In this document: positions 29,218 to 38,158 of the stretch, one piece after another
Position numbering within the stretch: the stretch's first letter is position 1
How the letters are laid out: each line of letters starts with the position of its first letter
Source of the DNA: Clostridiaceae bacterium
Lineage (GTDB): Bacteria > Bacillota > Clostridia > Lachnospirales > Lachnospiraceae
Assembly: GCA_902362725.1 (NCBI GenBank)
Contig: CABIXM010000020.1
Location: forward strand, 1 to 64,000
Length of the DNA stretch: 64,000 nucleotides
Reading direction: 5' to 3'
Notes under the pieces: generated by a model
The model's input: only the letters and a program-made list of their open reading frames with translations
Database searches by the model: none
Told to the model about the DNA's origin: nothing
Position numbers and translations under genes: made by a program

Positions 29218-29688
29218 TCACAGTTCTTCTCTGCAGAAATAGCAGGTATAATTTCCAGGATCCGCGCCCTTCGGAATCAGATTATCCGCAGCACAGTAAC
29301 CGCAGCGGCAGACACGTTTTCCTTCAGGAACCGACATCCATTCTTCGTAGCGTTCCCCTGCATTGTGCGGCGCGCGGTAACGCTTCGTAGGCTCGATAAA
29401 AGAACGGGTAGGGGTTTCCGCAGAGGAGAGAGCCTTGTCCGGGTTCGGCCGGTTGGGAACTGCGGTTTTCGTCTTTTCAGGTTTTGGCGTCCAGCCGGTC
29501 TTCTGCTTCTTGGAGGCCGGTTTATTCGGCACCGACGGCTTATAGGGCGTAGCCGTAGGCCGGTTCAGTACAGGAGGCGGCGTGGAGCCTTGGGAGCCTT
29601 GTTGTCTCCGCTGCCGGTTCTTCCTGGAATCCCGGAAAGCCCGGATAATCACGATAAATATAATAAGTTCAAAAAGCAGACCAAACAT
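29218..29688 (-). CDS. membrane-anchored protein with C-terminal zinc ribbon
   Basis: 156 aa. Residues about 3-17 are a membrane helix (LLFELIIFIVIIRAF). Residues 20-100 are a disordered Pro/Lys-rich linker. The C-terminus has C-R-C-G-Y-C ... Y-T-C-Y-F-C, likely binding zinc. No family name is recognised. It is probably a small membrane-associated adaptor, facing the cytoplasm. Confidence 0.7.
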   Translation of the reverse strand: MFGLLFELIIFIVIIRAFRDSRKNRQRRQQGSQGSTPPPVLNRPTATPYKPSVPNKPASKKQKTGWTPKPEKTKTAVPNRPNPDKALSSAETPTRSFIEPTKRYRAPHNAGERYEEWMSVPEGKRVCRCGYCAADNLIPKGADPGNYTCYFCREEL

Positions 29689-29779
29689 ATGGATTCACCT
29701 CAGTATAAAATGAATAGAAAGCTATCTATATTCTAAGTCTTATAATACACGAAAAAACAGGAAAGGGAAAGTACATTTT

Positions 29780-30520
29780 ATGAGAAATATAAAAATCATA
29801 GTGCAATACGACGGTACCCGCTACAGCGGCTGGCAGAGCCAGGAGCATGATGAAAATACCATACAGGGCAAGCTGACAGCCGTGCTTACCCGACTGCTTG
29901 GCGAAGCGGTGGAGCTGGCCGGATCCGGCCGCACAGACGCAGGCGTCCACGCTCTGGGGCAGGTGGCGAATTTTAAGACGCGCTCCGAGATGTCCTGCGT
30001 AGAACTTCTGGAAAATCTGAATCATTATCTGCCCGAAGACATCGGCGTTATTTCCATCGAGGAAGTGGACGCCCGCTTCCACAGTCGCCTGAACGCCGTG
30101 CGGAAGACCTACCGCTACCACATCTGGAATAGCCCGGTTCACGCAGTTTTTGATCGCCGCTACACCTGGTCCATCGAACAGCCCCTGGATGTGCCCGCCA
30201 TGCGCCGCGCCGCTGCAGAGCTCACCGGAACCCATGACTACAAGGCCTTCAGCTCCATTAAACGCGGCAAAAAGTCCACAGTCCGCACCATTGAAGCCAT
30301 TGAGATCGAGCAGACCGGCGCGGATATTACCATCGCCTTCACCGGCAACGGCTTCCTTTATCACATGGTCCGAATCCTCACCGGAACCCTGGTAGAAGTA
30401 GGCTTGCGCAAGAAAACCCAAGAGGATATGCAAGCTATCCTCGCCTCCCTGAATCGTGAACAGGCCGGCGTCATGGCTCCGGCCCAGGGATTGTTTCTGG
30501 TAAACGTGGAATACAGCTAA
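29780..30520 (+). CDS. truA: tRNA pseudouridine synthase A
   Basis: 246 aa, the usual length. Modifies U38-U40 of tRNA anticodon arms. The catalytic aspartate is Asp53 in GSGRTDAGVHA, and the N-terminal V-Q-Y-D-G-T-R-Y-S-G-W-Q is standard. It has an AGGAAAGGG site. It is monocistronic here, followed by the interrupted transporter gene. Confidence 0.97.
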   Translation: MRNIKIIVQYDGTRYSGWQSQEHDENTIQGKLTAVLTRLLGEAVELAGSGRTDAGVHALGQVANFKTRSEMSCVELLENLNHYLPEDIGVISIEEVDARFHSRLNAVRKTYRYHIWNSPVHAVFDRRYTWSIEQPLDVPAMRRAAAELTGTHDYKAFSSIKRGKKSTVRTIEAIEIEQTGADITIAFTGNGFLYHMVRILTGTLVEVGLRKKTQEDMQAILASLNREQAGVMAPAQGLFLVNVEYS

Positions 30521-30650
30521 CGCGATCCCGGTGAAATGGAAAGCCTGCCGAGAGAGCGTTGGCAATCGAAAAGCAGGAGCATCAGCGCTGTTCAATAAAA
30601 GCTTTCACAAGATGCTTGAAGAATAGAACGCACCTTTTTCCATTGCCTGT

Positions 30651-30664
30651 ATACTATATAGTAT
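30651..30664. promoter_or_regulatory. 14-bp palindrome ahead of the substrate-binding-protein gene
   Basis: ATACTATATAGTAT lies 23 bases before the start codon, next to the GGAGG site. It could be an operator or contain the -10 element. Confidence 0.35.
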
Positions 30665-30687
30665 TCGGAAAAAGGAGGATTCCCATT

Positions 30688-31164
30688 ATGAAAAAGCAAC
30701 ATTCCATCCTGCTGACTGCATCTTTGGCAGCCGTACTTCTGATTGGAAGCCTGGCCGCCGCAGGCTGCGGCGGTTCGGACAGTACAGCATCCGACGGCCT
30801 GACCAAGGTTACACTGAACGAAGTAGCCCACTCTATCTTCTACGCGCCTCAGTACGTAGCCATTGAGAAAGGCTACTTTGCGGAAGAGGGTATCGAGCTG
30901 GATTTGGTCACCGGTTTTGGGGCCGACAAAACCATGACCGCCGTCCTTTCCGGTGAAGCCGACATCGGCTTCATGGGCTCTGAGGCTTCCATCTATGTCT
31001 ACAATCAGAATCCTGACGATTACATCGTGAACTTCGCCCAGCTCACCCAGCGGGCCGGAAACTTCCTGGTGGCGAGAGAGGAGATGCCGGATTTCGAATG
31101 GGAAGATTTGAAGGGAAAGGATGTTTTGGGAGGTCGGAAGGGTGGCGTACATATATCCATGTAA
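30688..31164 (+). pseudogene. ABC transporter substrate-binding lipoprotein, 5' half (interrupted)
   Basis: Codons 1-153 of a NitT/TauT (NMT1-like) binding protein. It has a lipoprotein signal with Cys26 (L-A-A-A-G-C-G-G), the family's F-Y-A-P-Q-Y-V-A-I-E-K-G-Y-F segment and G-F-M-G-S-E-A. At GGTGGC (31141-31146) it runs into the island and stops six codons later. The 3' half is at 47792-48358. Rejoined it gives 341 aa, a normal length. No permease or ATPase genes lie nearby, so the ligand is unknown. Upstream is an AAAAAGGAGG site. Confidence 0.88.
31141..31146. other. left attachment site (attL core)
   Basis: GGTGGC shared with the right end. Twelve bases inside the island lies ATGTAAAT (31159-31166), the inverted match of ATTTACAT near the right end. 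Confidence 0.8.
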
Positions 31165-31380
31165 ATTTGGAGACGATTGTGATTTTGTGTCATTGGGTGG
31201 AGGGGATGAACAGCGCGAGGACAAGATAGAATATGGTGAATATATAAGAAGCTTTGAGAAAAACATTACCGAACAAACATTGCAACCACGTATATTTTAG
31301 GGGCGATAGGTGCAATGTTTGCCGGATATTTAATGTATAGAGCTATTTTTGAGTATAATTTGACAAAAACTGAATAACAT
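31147..31380 (+). other. island end with possible gene remnant
   Basis: An open but start-less frame (includes FGDDCDFVSLGGGDEQRED) ends at 31317, and an overlapping frame shifted by one encodes a membrane-helix-like tail (GAIGAMFAGYLMYRAIFEYN) ending at 31377. They look like the frameshifted 3' end of a small membrane-protein gene. In the excised circle the integrase frame would also extend into this stretch. Confidence 0.4.
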
Positions 31381-31388
31381 GGTATAGT
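31360..31388 (+). promoter_or_regulatory. promoter of small RNA 1
   Basis: TTGACA, 17 bp, TATAGT: near-consensus, with no reading frame downstream on this strand. Confidence 0.8.
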
Positions 31389-31393
31389 ACAAA

Positions 31394-31487
31394 TAAGTTA
31401 ACTCGTGAAGGATAAGGCTGGGTTCCTGAATAGGAGTAGGTCGTAAGACTGAGAATTCCTTTGCCCCTGGGGTTAGCTTATTTTTTT
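31394..31487 (+). ncRNA. structured small RNA 1, about 95 nt, unrecognised
   Basis: It starts about seven bases after a strong promoter. The 5' end (AATAAGTTAACTC) pairs with the 3' end (GGGTTAGCTTATT), which runs into eight T's. Inside are TCCT-GAAT-AGGA and GGTC-GTAA-GACT hairpins. No known riboswitch or RNA family is recognised. It converges on the DUF3644 gene and its tail overlaps that gene's stop codon. Confidence 0.65.
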
Positions 31488-32449
31488 ATGTTGTTCAAAA
31501 TATTCTTAGGATCTTTTTTCAATTCATCAAATATAAAATCCACAGCCTGTTGTGAATATGAGTATTGAGGCTGGGAAAATTGTTTGTGTATATAGCAAAA
31601 CTTTTCATTCCCTTTAAGGTCGAAATGCTTTACAAAATTTTGAAAATGGAAGCTATTAAATTTGACTTCATTACCATTATAAATCAAAACGATATTTTCC
31701 TTAGAGAGTCGCTCACGAATAGTATTAATACAAAGCTTTGCAGGGTATTTATGTGTATTATTCGGATCCTTCAGCTCTTTGACAATTTTTACTTTAGCAT
31801 CAGCTAAGTTGTCTATTCCCACAAAAGATGTTGCAGCTTCCTTTTTCTTAGTGATGTAATGGAAGTGCTCAATGCGGATGGCAAATTTGGCATTGTTACC
31901 CTCAGAAAGTTCATCCAGATTGTTTTTGGCATCCAGAAGTTTTGTAGCGATTTCTTCAGGATATTTAGCGATGATTTCTGATTCATCCAACGCTTTCATA
32001 CTAGTTGAGAGAGTTAAAAAGTTTTGAGGAATGAGCGTGGTCATATCGACACTATGGAAGGCCATCATTTTTTCATTAAAATTGAAAACACAGGACTGGA
32101 ATAATGGGACGTATACCATTTCATATTCTTCAGTGATAAAATGCGTACTTGTATTGCGCAATTCAATAATTTTTTCAAGATTCAGACGAAGAGGATCTTT
32201 GTTGTTGGTAAAGACTTTTTGAATACAATTCTCAAGTGTCAGAGTTCTGTTCGGGTTGTCACGGTAATAAATACTTTCGGGACCAAAAATGTTTATCATA
32301 TGAGCCTTTAGCATGAGTTCCCAAGCATTGCAAATAAAAAGGCTAAATCCCTCTACCCGATACTTGATAGTTGGTTTGTTGTATAATTCAATAGCCATGA
32401 TAAAGGCTTCTTGAGATTTTGCTAATAAACGTGTGCTTATATTTTCCAT
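31478..32449 (-). CDS. DUF3644 family protein with HEPN ribonuclease-like motif
   Basis: 323 aa, all-helical N-terminal domain. Residues about 20-60 (A-I-E-L-Y-N-K-P-T-I-K-Y-R-V-E-G-F and C-N-A-W-E-L-M-L-K-A) and the IYYRDNPNRTLTLE segment are those of DUF3644. RNTSTH near residue 98 fits the Rx4H catalytic motif of HEPN RNases, a fold common in toxins and abortive-infection proteins. The C-terminal half (about 190-323) is unassigned. A strong GGAGG site precedes ATG 32449. The gene is bracketed by two small-RNA genes on the opposite strand, which may act with it. RNase activity is inferred. Confidence 0.8.
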   Translation of the reverse strand: MENISTRLLAKSQEAFIMAIELYNKPTIKYRVEGFSLFICNAWELMLKAHMINIFGPESIYYRDNPNRTLTLENCIQKVFTNNKDPLRLNLEKIIELRNTSTHFITEEYEMVYVPLFQSCVFNFNEKMMAFHSVDMTTLIPQNFLTLSTSMKALDESEIIAKYPEEIATKLLDAKNNLDELSEGNNAKFAIRIEHFHYITKKKEAATSFVGIDNLADAKVKIVKELKDPNNTHKYPAKLCINTIRERLSKENIVLIYNGNEVKFNSFHFQNFVKHFDLKGNEKFCYIHKQFSQPQYSYSQQAVDFIFDELKKDPKNILNNIKK

Positions 32450-32610
32450 TTGGATACCTCCTTTCGGGTTTTATGTAAAAAATTATATCTTTATTAATAC
32501 GTAAAATTTTACCATAAAATCTGAGAATTTTCAATGTTGCAAGGTGAGGTGGAAATGCGATAACATATAGTTAGAAAGCTTAAAGGCATTTCATAGATAT
32601 AAAGATGTTA

Positions 32611-32639
32611 TTTACAAAAAATAATAATTGAGTTATGAT
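32611..32639 (+). promoter_or_regulatory. promoter of small RNA 2
   Basis: TTTACA, 17 bp, TATGAT, divergent from the DUF3644 gene. Confidence 0.7.
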
Positions 32640-32645
32640 GTACGA

Positions 32646-32813
32646 AACAGGAAAGAGATTATTTGAGGTGGTAAATTTCGTTGCAACCACGCACCCGATG
32701 GGTTAAAAGAGATGCAGGAGCCGCGACGCCTGCCAAGTAATCTCTTTCATTCTTAAATAATTATTGCTTAGGATAATGTGGCTGTTGACTTCTGAAGTCA
32801 GCGGCTATTTTTG
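32646..32813 (+). ncRNA. structured small RNA 2, about 170 nt, unrecognised
   Basis: An 11-bp stem (GAAAGAGATTA with TAATCTCTTTC) closes a four-way junction with three hairpins: GTGGT/ACCAC, ACCC/GGGT and GCAGG/CCTGC. A Rho-independent terminator follows at about 32782-32812 (GTTGACTT/AAGTCAGC, then T's). There is a promoter, no credible reading frame, and no match to an RNA family I know. Confidence 0.65.
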
Positions 32814-32853
32814 TGCAATTAAGCATAGCTTTTCATAGTTTGTCTTTTCGCTC

Positions 32854-32883
32854 AAAAAGGTGGCGAAATTGCTTCCGCCACCT
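32854..32883 (-). terminator. terminator of the minus-strand membrane-protein gene
   Basis: On the minus strand AGGTGGCG pairs with CGCCACCT, followed by T's. Confidence 0.85.
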
Positions 32884-32905
32884 CGACTAAATTATTGCAC
32901 TTGTT

Positions 32906-33439
32906 TTATTTGCAATATTCCTTTTTATGAGATTCATGATATTCAAGATTATGTTTAGAATGGTCCTGCTTACGGATCATATGTTTGCGGTCATACATGA
33001 ACTCTTGGCTCACAGCGATAAGGAATACTATACTGAATATGAGCCAGATGGCAAGAAGAATAACAACGAGAATAACCTGTAACATTTCTGTAAGGGCACA
33101 TTTATTAATCAAGAAAATCGTTATCTTCGTTAGAGGTGCAAGCAGATTGAGCATTTGCATTAACAAGGCCTGATAGTGTCTTGGTTCAACACGGGATGGA
33201 TTGGAAGTGCTATGCTTCTGAAGCAGTGTACGGATAGAGGTAGTATGCTTGGCATGAGACTTCATAGATAGGGCCACTCGTACATCTTTAAGCTCTAGTT
33301 TCTTTTTTCCATTGATAGAAGACATCTTGGCAGCAGTGTTATCAAACTGTTCGACTAACCAGTTGATTGCCTTAATAGTAGTGATGGCTGCAGCGTGTGG
33401 TTCTTCAAGAGTCATAGCCATATTGGTCGTTTTTTTCAT
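32906..33439 (-). CDS. unrecognised membrane protein with His-rich tail, 177 aa
   Basis: Residues 1-90 are soluble and helical. Residues about 92-145 hold two hydrophobic segments, the second very strong (VILVVILLAIWLIFSIVFLI). The last 30 residues are rich in His, Lys and Glu (H-S-K-H-N-L-E-Y-H-E-S-H-K-K-E), suggesting metal binding or a charged cytoplasmic tail. An AAAGGAG site supports the start. A small membrane effector in an otherwise anti-phage-like island is plausible but unproven. Confidence 0.6.
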   Translation of the reverse strand: MKKTTNMAMTLEEPHAAAITTIKAINWLVEQFDNTAAKMSSINGKKKLELKDVRVALSMKSHAKHTTSIRTLLQKHSTSNPSRVEPRHYQALLMQMLNLLAPLTKITIFLINKCALTEMLQVILVVILLAIWLIFSIVFLIAVSQEFMYDRKHMIRKQDHSKHNLEYHESHKKEYCK

Positions 33440-33982
33440 AGTGACTTTCTCCTTTTAATTGTCGTTGATTATCATGATATTTATCGTCTTTTAACATTCA
33501 AACTGAAACGGAGATGTCTATCATGACTGGGGGTAATATTTGTTGCAGTTGGTTATCTTTTGCGGATAACTCTGCTTCAAAATAGGTGCGCATCCGTTCG
33601 CAGTCAGCGCGCTATTTATTTGTGAGGTCGTTCCAACAACTGCGAATGTACCTCGTGGCCACAGAAGGTGAGTTATTGGTTGGATATAGCAGTTTAACGT
33701 CTTGTCTGAGACGGGTTTTCCTTACCTGTCTTAAATATGCCAGAAATTGAAATGAAAACCTCGGACATAGCTGTGTCCGTTTTGGTAGAACAAGAAGTTG
33801 GAGAGCCGTTCAGCATTGAAAATAAGCAAAAAAAACAGGACATAATCATGTCTGGGGGATTTATAAAAACGCAGAAATAAAAAATAATATCAGCAAATAA
33901 CAATAAACTCTTTAAAAATTCACGTACATGATGTATGCTAAAATAATAAAATTATATGTAGATTTAACCACGAGGTGAGAGC
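33440..33982. other. 543-bp stretch, mostly non-coding
   Basis: One 47-codon frame (33737-33880, with V-L-V-E-Q-E-V-G-E-P-F) lacks a ribosome binding site and looks like a gene remnant. A perfect palindrome CGGACATAGCTGTGTCCG lies at 33763-33780. Otherwise AT-rich sequence leading to the HTH gene. Confidence 0.45.
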
Positions 33983-34177
33983 ATGGAAGAAATCATGAAT
34001 GACAAATGGATAAGCATAGATGAAGCTGCAGAATATTTAGGAATCAAAACAGTCACTCTTCGTAGCTGGATCAGAAATGGAAAAGAAGATTTGCCTGCTC
34101 AGAAAATCGGAAAACAGTGGAAATTTAAAATTTCCGAACTCGATAAATGGGTTAAGAGCGGTAAAAGTGCTGACTGA
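33983..34177 (+). CDS. small helix-turn-helix (excisionase/MerR-like) protein
   Basis: 64 aa: a single winged HTH_17-type domain (I-D-E-A-A-E-Y-L-G-I, then LRSWIRNG, K-I-G-K-Q-W-K-F). An AGGTGAGAGC site precedes the start. Such proteins act as excisionases or as regulators of the operon they lead. Here it lies 47 bases ahead of hsdM, so control of the restriction genes is most likely. Confidence 0.85.
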   Translation: MEEIMNDKWISIDEAAEYLGIKTVTLRSWIRNGKEDLPAQKIGKQWKFKISELDKWVKSGKSAD

Positions 34178-34224
34178 TTCATGGGAAAAATTGAAGAAAA
34201 TCATTAGACAAGGAGCAGACAAAG

Positions 34225-36902
34225 ATGGCTGTCAAGAAAACGCAATTATATGCATCGCTGTGGGCGAGCTGTGATAAACTTCGCGGAGGCATGGATTCTT
34301 CAGAGTATAAGGACTATATTCTGACACTTTTGTTCATGAAGTATGTCACTGATAAATTTAAGAATAAAGGAGCCTATGAGGACATTAAGGTATTTGATAA
34401 AGCACATGATAGAGAGACTGATCCAGAGAAGCGGACGGGCTGCTCCTTTGACGATTTTATTGCTTTGAAGGGAAAGAAGAACATCGGCGAGGGCATGGAT
34501 AAAATCATAGCTCGCCTTGCTGATGAGAACACTGAACTGAAGGGTGTTATTGATATTGCCCATTTCAATGATGAGAAGAAGTTGGGAAGCGGTAAAGAAA
34601 TGGTCGATAAATTGACTGATCTTATCTCTATTTTCCAACGTCAGGAACTTGACTTCTCTCGAAACAAAGCAGAAGGTGATGACATCATTGGGGATGCCTA
34701 TGAGTTCCTGATGCGTAAATTTGCTACGGAGAGCGGAAAGAGCAAAGGACAATTCTATACACCTGCAGAGGTTTCCAGAATTCTTGCCAATGTAGTAGGC
34801 ATTAGTCACTGCACGGATGTCAGCGCCACGGTATGCGATCCGGCTTGTGGTAGTGGTAGTTTGTTGATTCGGGCTATCGATGCAGCGCCATTTTCAATTA
34901 TGGGTTATGGTCAGGAAAAAGAAAGCACAACAGCTGGTCTTGCTAAGATGAATGCTGTTCTGCATCGTAAGGCTGAAATTATCATCAAGAGTGGTAACAC
35001 ATTTTCAAATCCGCAGTATATGGATAAATCGGATAACTCCGTACTTGAGCGTTTTGATTACATAGTGGCAAATCCGCCTTTTCCATGAAAAACTGGCGCG
35101 ATGGAATTGCCGGTAAAGAATATGGTCGGTTTGAGGGCTATGGGGATATGCCTCCGGAAAAGAACGGAGACTATGCCTGGCTTATGCATATTCTTAAAAC
35201 TCTGAAGTCAAATGGCAAGGCTGCGGTTATTTTGCCTCATGGAGTCCTCTTCCGTGGAAACACAGAGGCTACCATCAGAGAAACTATTATAAAGAAGCAT
35301 TGGATCAAGGGTATCATCAGTCTTCCGGCAAACTTGTTTTATGGCACTGGAATAGCTGCATGTGTACTTGTGATTGATAAAGAAGGTGCTGCAAACCGAC
35401 AGGGCATCTTTATGATTGATGCCAGCCGTGGGTATGTTAAGGATGGCAATAAGAATCGTCTGAGAGAACGCGATATCTATAGAATCATTACTACCTTTAA
35501 TGAGCAGATTACTACAGATTCTAAGTATGCACGTTTCGTACCCAACGATGAAATTGAGAAGAAGAATGAGTATAACCTGAACATCACCCGTTATATTGAT
35601 TCCACAGATCCGGAGGATATTCAGGATATTTATGCTCATATTCATGGCGGCATTCCTGCGATTGACATCGACGGTCTATCTAAATACTGGAAAGTATTTC
35701 CTTCGCTGAAATCTGAGCTGCTGTCAGCTATTAGCGAAGAATACTACAACTTGAATGTTGAGCACGAAAGTATTCGAAAAACAATATATAAAAACACTGA
35801 ATTCTCGGAGTATGGTGAGAAACTCGACGAGGCATTTGCTGCATGGAAGGCAAAAGAATATCCGGTTCTTTCTGCCCTTAATGAAGAAGTGGTTGCAAGA
35901 GAGCTGATTGTAAGTCTTGCTGAAGATATCATTGCCGAATTTGAACACCTGACACTGATTGACAAATACGATGTATATCAGGTGTTGCTGGCCTATTGGA
36001 ATGAGGTCATGAACGATGATGTGTCACTTATCATAAGCGAACCGGATGGCTATACCAATGCCAGAGTGACAGACAATATCGAGGAAGAAATTACGCAGGG
36101 AAAGAATAAGGGTGAAATGAAGGTCACTGGATGGGAAGGTCGTTTGATCCCGAAATCTATCGTAATAGATGCCTTTTTCCGTGAAGAGAAGAATGCCATA
36201 GAAGAAGCCGAGATCATTGTTGCGGAGACGGAAGCTCAGCTTTCTGATCTGATTGAGAGTGCGGACGAAGAATCTGCTCTTGCTGATGTGGCTGAGAATG
36301 GAAAAGTTAAAGCAAAGGATATCGAAGTCAAAATTGTTGAGCTGACAAGCACGATTGAAACAGAGGAAACCATAGAGCTGGAAGTGATCCGCATGGATCT
36401 CCAGCTTGTAAATACGAAGAAGCGACTGGAAGCATACTTGGTGGGGCATCCACTTTGCAAGAGTGCAGTCAACGAAAATGGAAAAATCACAAAGAGCTCT
36501 ATTGACTATCGGTTACGTATTATTCGTACAGAAGAATGTGTACCTGAGAGCTTGCAGGATGACGTAAACCAGTTGAAGGGAGCTCTAGACCTTTGCGGGA
36601 AGGTATCTGATTACAATAAGATTGTTAAAGATCTAAACAAGGCTCTGGATGAAAAGTGCCGGGCAAGATATGAAAAATTCACAGATAATGAAATTTTAGA
36701 TCTGCTTGTGAACAAGAAGTGGTTTGATGGCATTTTCTCTGGTATCAGCGATTTGTATGCTGAGATTTCCCATCGCTTGACGAGTAGGATTATTGAACTT
36801 GCTGAGCGATACGAGGATACACTTCCAGAGCTTGACAAAGTCACTATTGAATATGAGACAAAGGTAAAGTCTCATCTGGAAAGGATGGGATTTAAATGGT
36901 AA
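34225..36902 (+). pseudogene. hsdM: type I restriction-modification methyltransferase HsdM, split by a frameshift
   Basis: Frame 1 (34225-35088, 287 aa) has the HsdM N-terminal domain, the SAM motif (C-D-P-A-C-G-S-G-S) and ends at N-P-P-F-P-stop. Frame 2 (35085-36902, 605 aa) begins MKNWRDGIAGKEY, the usual continuation of NPPFS. One T is missing in the CCTTTTCC run at about 35080. The frames overlap as ATGA, so coupled re-initiation could yield a two-piece enzyme. Joined length is about 890 aa, one of the long HsdM types with a C-terminal coiled region. N6-adenine methylation in complex with HsdS is the family role. Confidence 0.85.
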
Positions 36903-38143
36903 ATGAAATTTTAAGAACAGATATTCCGGATGACTGGAATATTAAGAAACTTGAGCCAGATGTTGGATTTGTTAGAAGTGGGAAACGCTTACCAAAAGGA
37001 TATTACGTAACTCCGATACCTACACAACATCCATATATTAGAGTTGCAGATATGAGACCAGGGTATGTGGACGTTGATGGACTAATGTATGTCCCGGACG
37101 AAGCCTACTTTCGGATACAAAAATATAGAATATATAGAGATGATATTTATATTTCTGTTGCTGGAACACTTGGTATTGTGGGGCAGATATCGGATTATCT
37201 TGATGGAGCTAATCTAACAGAAAATGCAAATAGAATTACAGACATTAAATGCAATATAAAGTTTTTAATGTATTGGTTAATGAGCTCAAAGATTCAAGGA
37301 CTGATTAATCAGACGCAAACATTGGGAGCACAACCCAAGTTGGCTTTAACACGAATTAGAAACTTTCCAATCATCCTTCCTCCAATAGAAGAACAAGAGC
37401 AAATTGCTGAGGTATTGTGTAATGTAGACACTCTTATCTCTAATTTACGAAAACTCATTCGTAAGAAAAAGGATATTCGCCAAGGAACAATGCAAATGCT
37501 TGTAACCGGTAAGAAACGGCTGGATGGTTTTTCGGGAGATTGGGTAAAAATTAATCTGGCGAAAAACTCAAGGCTTAAAGCGCGTATAGGTTGGCAGGGA
37601 TTAACTACAGCTGAATATTTGGATGAAGGTTATTCTTATTTGATTACAGGCACGGATTTTAAAGATGGTCGCATCAATTGGAATGGTTGTCATTACGTGA
37701 ATTATGACAGATACGTGCAAGACCCAAACATTCAAGTCTCAAATGGCGATCTTCTTCTTACAAAAGATGGCACCATAGGTAAGGTTGCGTACATATCAGA
37801 TTTAAATAGACCGGCAACATTAAACAGCGGTGTATTTGTTGTGAAGCCGATAACTGATGCGTATACAGCTCATTTCATGTTTTATGTGCTGGAATCTTCA
37901 GTATTTAAAGAATTTCTTCAGCAGTTGTCGGCAGGATCAACGATTAATCACTTATATCAGAAGGATCTTGTAAAGTTCGATTTGTATGTTCCGCCTACTA
38001 CAGAAGAACAAGAAGCTATTACTGGTATCCTTTTCGATATGGATTTGGATATCTACAAACTCGAAGAAAAACTATCGAAATATCAGAAAATAATGCAAGG
38101 TATGATGGAAGAATTGCTGACCGGCAAGGTCAGATTAGTGTAA
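36896..38143 (+). CDS. hsdS: type I restriction specificity subunit HsdS
   Basis: 415 aa with two target-recognition domains (about 1-170 and 210-385), each followed by a conserved helix (P-P-I-E-E-Q-E-Q-I-A-E-V-L and P-P-T-T-E-E-Q-E-A-I). The TRDs contact the two halves of a bipartite DNA site. The start overlaps the end of hsdM by seven bases, typical coupling. The TRDs are AT-richer than hsdM/hsdR, as expected for exchangeable segments. Recognition site not predictable by eye. Confidence 0.92.
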   Translation: MVNEILRTDIPDDWNIKKLEPDVGFVRSGKRLPKGYYVTPIPTQHPYIRVADMRPGYVDVDGLMYVPDEAYFRIQKYRIYRDDIYISVAGTLGIVGQISDYLDGANLTENANRITDIKCNIKFLMYWLMSSKIQGLINQTQTLGAQPKLALTRIRNFPIILPPIEEQEQIAEVLCNVDTLISNLRKLIRKKKDIRQGTMQMLVTGKKRLDGFSGDWVKINLAKNSRLKARIGWQGLTTAEYLDEGYSYLITGTDFKDGRINWNGCHYVNYDRYVQDPNIQVSNGDLLLTKDGTIGKVAYISDLNRPATLNSGVFVVKPITDAYTAHFMFYVLESSVFKEFLQQLSAGSTINHLYQKDLVKFDLYVPPTTEEQEAITGILFDMDLDIYKLEEKLSKYQKIMQGMMEELLTGKVRLV

Positions 38144-38158
38144 GGAGGTGCCTGTCAG

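Noticed and set aside
31394..31487. Small RNA 1 as a known riboswitch (fluoride, ZTP, c-di-GMP, guanidine)
   Set aside because: Conserved motifs of these classes are absent and no gene follows on the strand.
35085..36902. Separate gene unrelated to hsdM
   Set aside because: Its first residues are the exact expected continuation of the HsdM NPPF motif.
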